Assembly: GCA_009379725.1 (NCBI GenBank)
Contig: WHTF01000018.1
Location: 1 to 42,605 of the forward strand
DNA: 42,605 nucleotides
Source of the DNA: Deltaproteobacteria bacterium
GTDB taxonomy: Bacteria; Desulfobacterota; Binatia; UBA9968
Direction: 5' to 3'
The notes beneath the pieces are model-generated. The model was not told where the DNA came from and made no database searches. It saw only the letters and a program-made list of their open reading frames with translations. Shown here piece by piece: positions 41,698 through 42,605 of the stretch. The first letter of the stretch is position 1; each line of letters opens with the position of its first letter. The translations under genes were made by a program, and so were the position numbers.

Positions 41698-42605
41698 CTA
41701 GCGCGGCGGCAGCGGCCCTGGTCCGGAGAATTGTTTTAGCATATCTAACGTTTCGGGATCGCGGGGGATTCCGGCGACCACTTTCCTTAATTCCGCCGGT
41801 CCCAGCGGTGATGGATCGGTTGCCACAATTTTCCGATAGTATGCAGGAAACTCAGGATCCTTAAAGGTCTTACGCATTGCCTCCTCAAGGATCGCGACTT
41901 TGTCCTTGGGTGCTCCCGGAGGCAAGATGTAAGGCGAGCCCACGCCTCGAAAGGCGCGCCATACCGAGATGAGTTTTTTTTCGGTTTCTGTCTTGGCAAA
42001 GGTGGTGATTTCCGGTAGGTGGCCCAGCTTGGGATGTTTATCACCTCTGGGGACTTCCATGATGGCGTGAAAATTCATCAAGCCTTTGTCGTACCAATCG
42101 GGATTGCGACGCAACACGGACGTCGCTAGATTGGCTCTGGCATCGAGCTCACCGTTGACCAGGGCAACGTCCACTTCGCGGGAAGAATAGCCGGCAATAA
42201 ACTTTGGGTCCTTGAAATTCAGAAAGTAAGCGAATAGTCTTCCCGCGACATAGGAGACGTGTCCTACCGTTTGAGCGCCGATCCTGATCCCAGGCTTGGA
42301 CGAGAGTTTCTTCAGCGTATCGACCCCAAGTTCTTTTCGGGTATAAATAACATAGTGATTCTCATTTTCAGGCGTGCCGAGATAAATAAATTTATTTATG
42401 TCGTAAGAAACGCCCGTCTCGCCCATAACGCCAAGACCGATAATCGCTCCACTGGCGGCGCCGATGGTGAGGCCATCGGGGGCAACCGAATTAAAGATGT
42501 GATTGGCTCCCTTGCGACCGCCGCCACCGTCCATATATTGAATCACCACCGTTGGATTTCCCGGAATGTGTTTCTTTAAAAACGGCATCATGGCTTTTAC
42601 CCGGA
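41698..42605 (-). CDS. TctC-like binding protein 2, partial (5' end outside window)
   Basis: The last 302 residues of a protein nearly identical in pattern to the downstream TctC-like protein: KKHIPGNPTVVIQYMDGGGG, YLGTPENENHYVIYTRKELG, then RNPDWYDKGLMNFHAIMEVP and GPGPLPPR at the end. An internal ATG (42591) is not the start, because the frame stays open to the window edge and its sequence still matches the paralogue there. Differences from the paralogue are scattered and include residues in likely ligand loops, so both copies seem to be under selection. Confidence 0.88.
   Translation of the reverse strand, partial: RVKAMMPFLKKHIPGNPTVVIQYMDGGGGRKGANHIFNSVAPDGLTIGAASGAIIGLGVMGETGVSYDINKFIYLGTPENENHYVIYTRKELGVDTLKKLSSKPGIRIGAQTVGHVSYVAGRLFAYFLNFKDPKFIAGYSSREVDVALVNGELDARANLATSVLRRNPDWYDKGLMNFHAIMEVPRGDKHPKLGHLPEITTFAKTETEKKLISVWRAFRGVGSPYILPPGAPKDKVAILEEAMRKTFKDPEFPAYYRKIVATDPSPLGPAELRKVVAGIPRDPETLDMLKQFSGPGPLPPR

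Noticed and set aside
1-42605. CRISPR array, rRNA genes, complete insertion sequence
   Set aside because: No regularly spaced repeats, no rRNA-like sequence and no transposase gene were seen on either strand.

Overview
The window looks like chromosome from an uncultured Gram-negative bacterium. The evidence is two AsmA-type envelope proteins, lipobox lipoproteins, an LpxL-type acyltransferase, a predicted outer-membrane barrel and a sigma-54 promoter. The mix of TTT/Tct transporters with divergent TctC proteins, DUF35/thiolase pair, amidohydrolase-2, ornithine-cyclodeaminase-like and fumarate-reductase-like genes resembles Binatia/Desulfobacterota-like soil genomes. That placement is inference, because no rRNA or other taxonomic marker is present.

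Region 1 (1-2.5 kb) is accessory and partly decayed. It holds a small zinc-ribbon gene, an XRE regulator broken by two frameshifts, a possible 19-residue peptide between hairpins, and two diverged copies of a tRNA-Gly-like 3' half, each followed by a terminator. Between the copies sits a Flp-type pilin gene behind a textbook sigma-54 promoter, with tiny ORFs after it. This looks like the scarred edge of an integration site.

Region 2 (2.5-18.1 kb) is mostly housekeeping and envelope: an MFS transporter, a long AsmA protein, a dus-maf pair, a shortened AsmA paralogue, an M48-like lipoprotein, a small lipoprotein, uup, an orphan PaaA-like di-iron protein, an RRM RNA-binding protein with a 59-residue basic protein upstream, an aminotransferase and an amidase.

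Region 3 (18.2-25.2 kb) is catabolic: a thiolase-like/DUF35 pair (probable retro-aldolase or CoA-thioester enzyme), a 2-hydroxyacid dehydrogenase, and an operon of a substrate-binding protein with two ornithine-cyclodeaminase-family enzymes.

Region 4 (25.4-28.0 kb) is the most interesting. It is a tight three-gene operon of AMP-forming ligase, LpxL-like acyltransferase and acyl carrier protein. This is the same set of parts as the Vibrio AlmEFG lipid A aminoacylation system, in a different order and with a ligase pocket motif that does not look like a standard amino-acid-activating domain.

Region 5 (28.0-34.7 kb) holds an FAD oxidoreductase, an alpha/beta hydrolase, an amidohydrolase and an orphan xanthine-dehydrogenase-type molybdenum subunit, separated by palindromic repeats. 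Region 6 (34.7-42.6 kb) has a lone TctC-like protein, a DUF3015/DUF4105 pair divided by a perfect terminator, and a TctC-TctC-TctA-TctB cluster with tandemly duplicated binding proteins; the last gene runs off the window.
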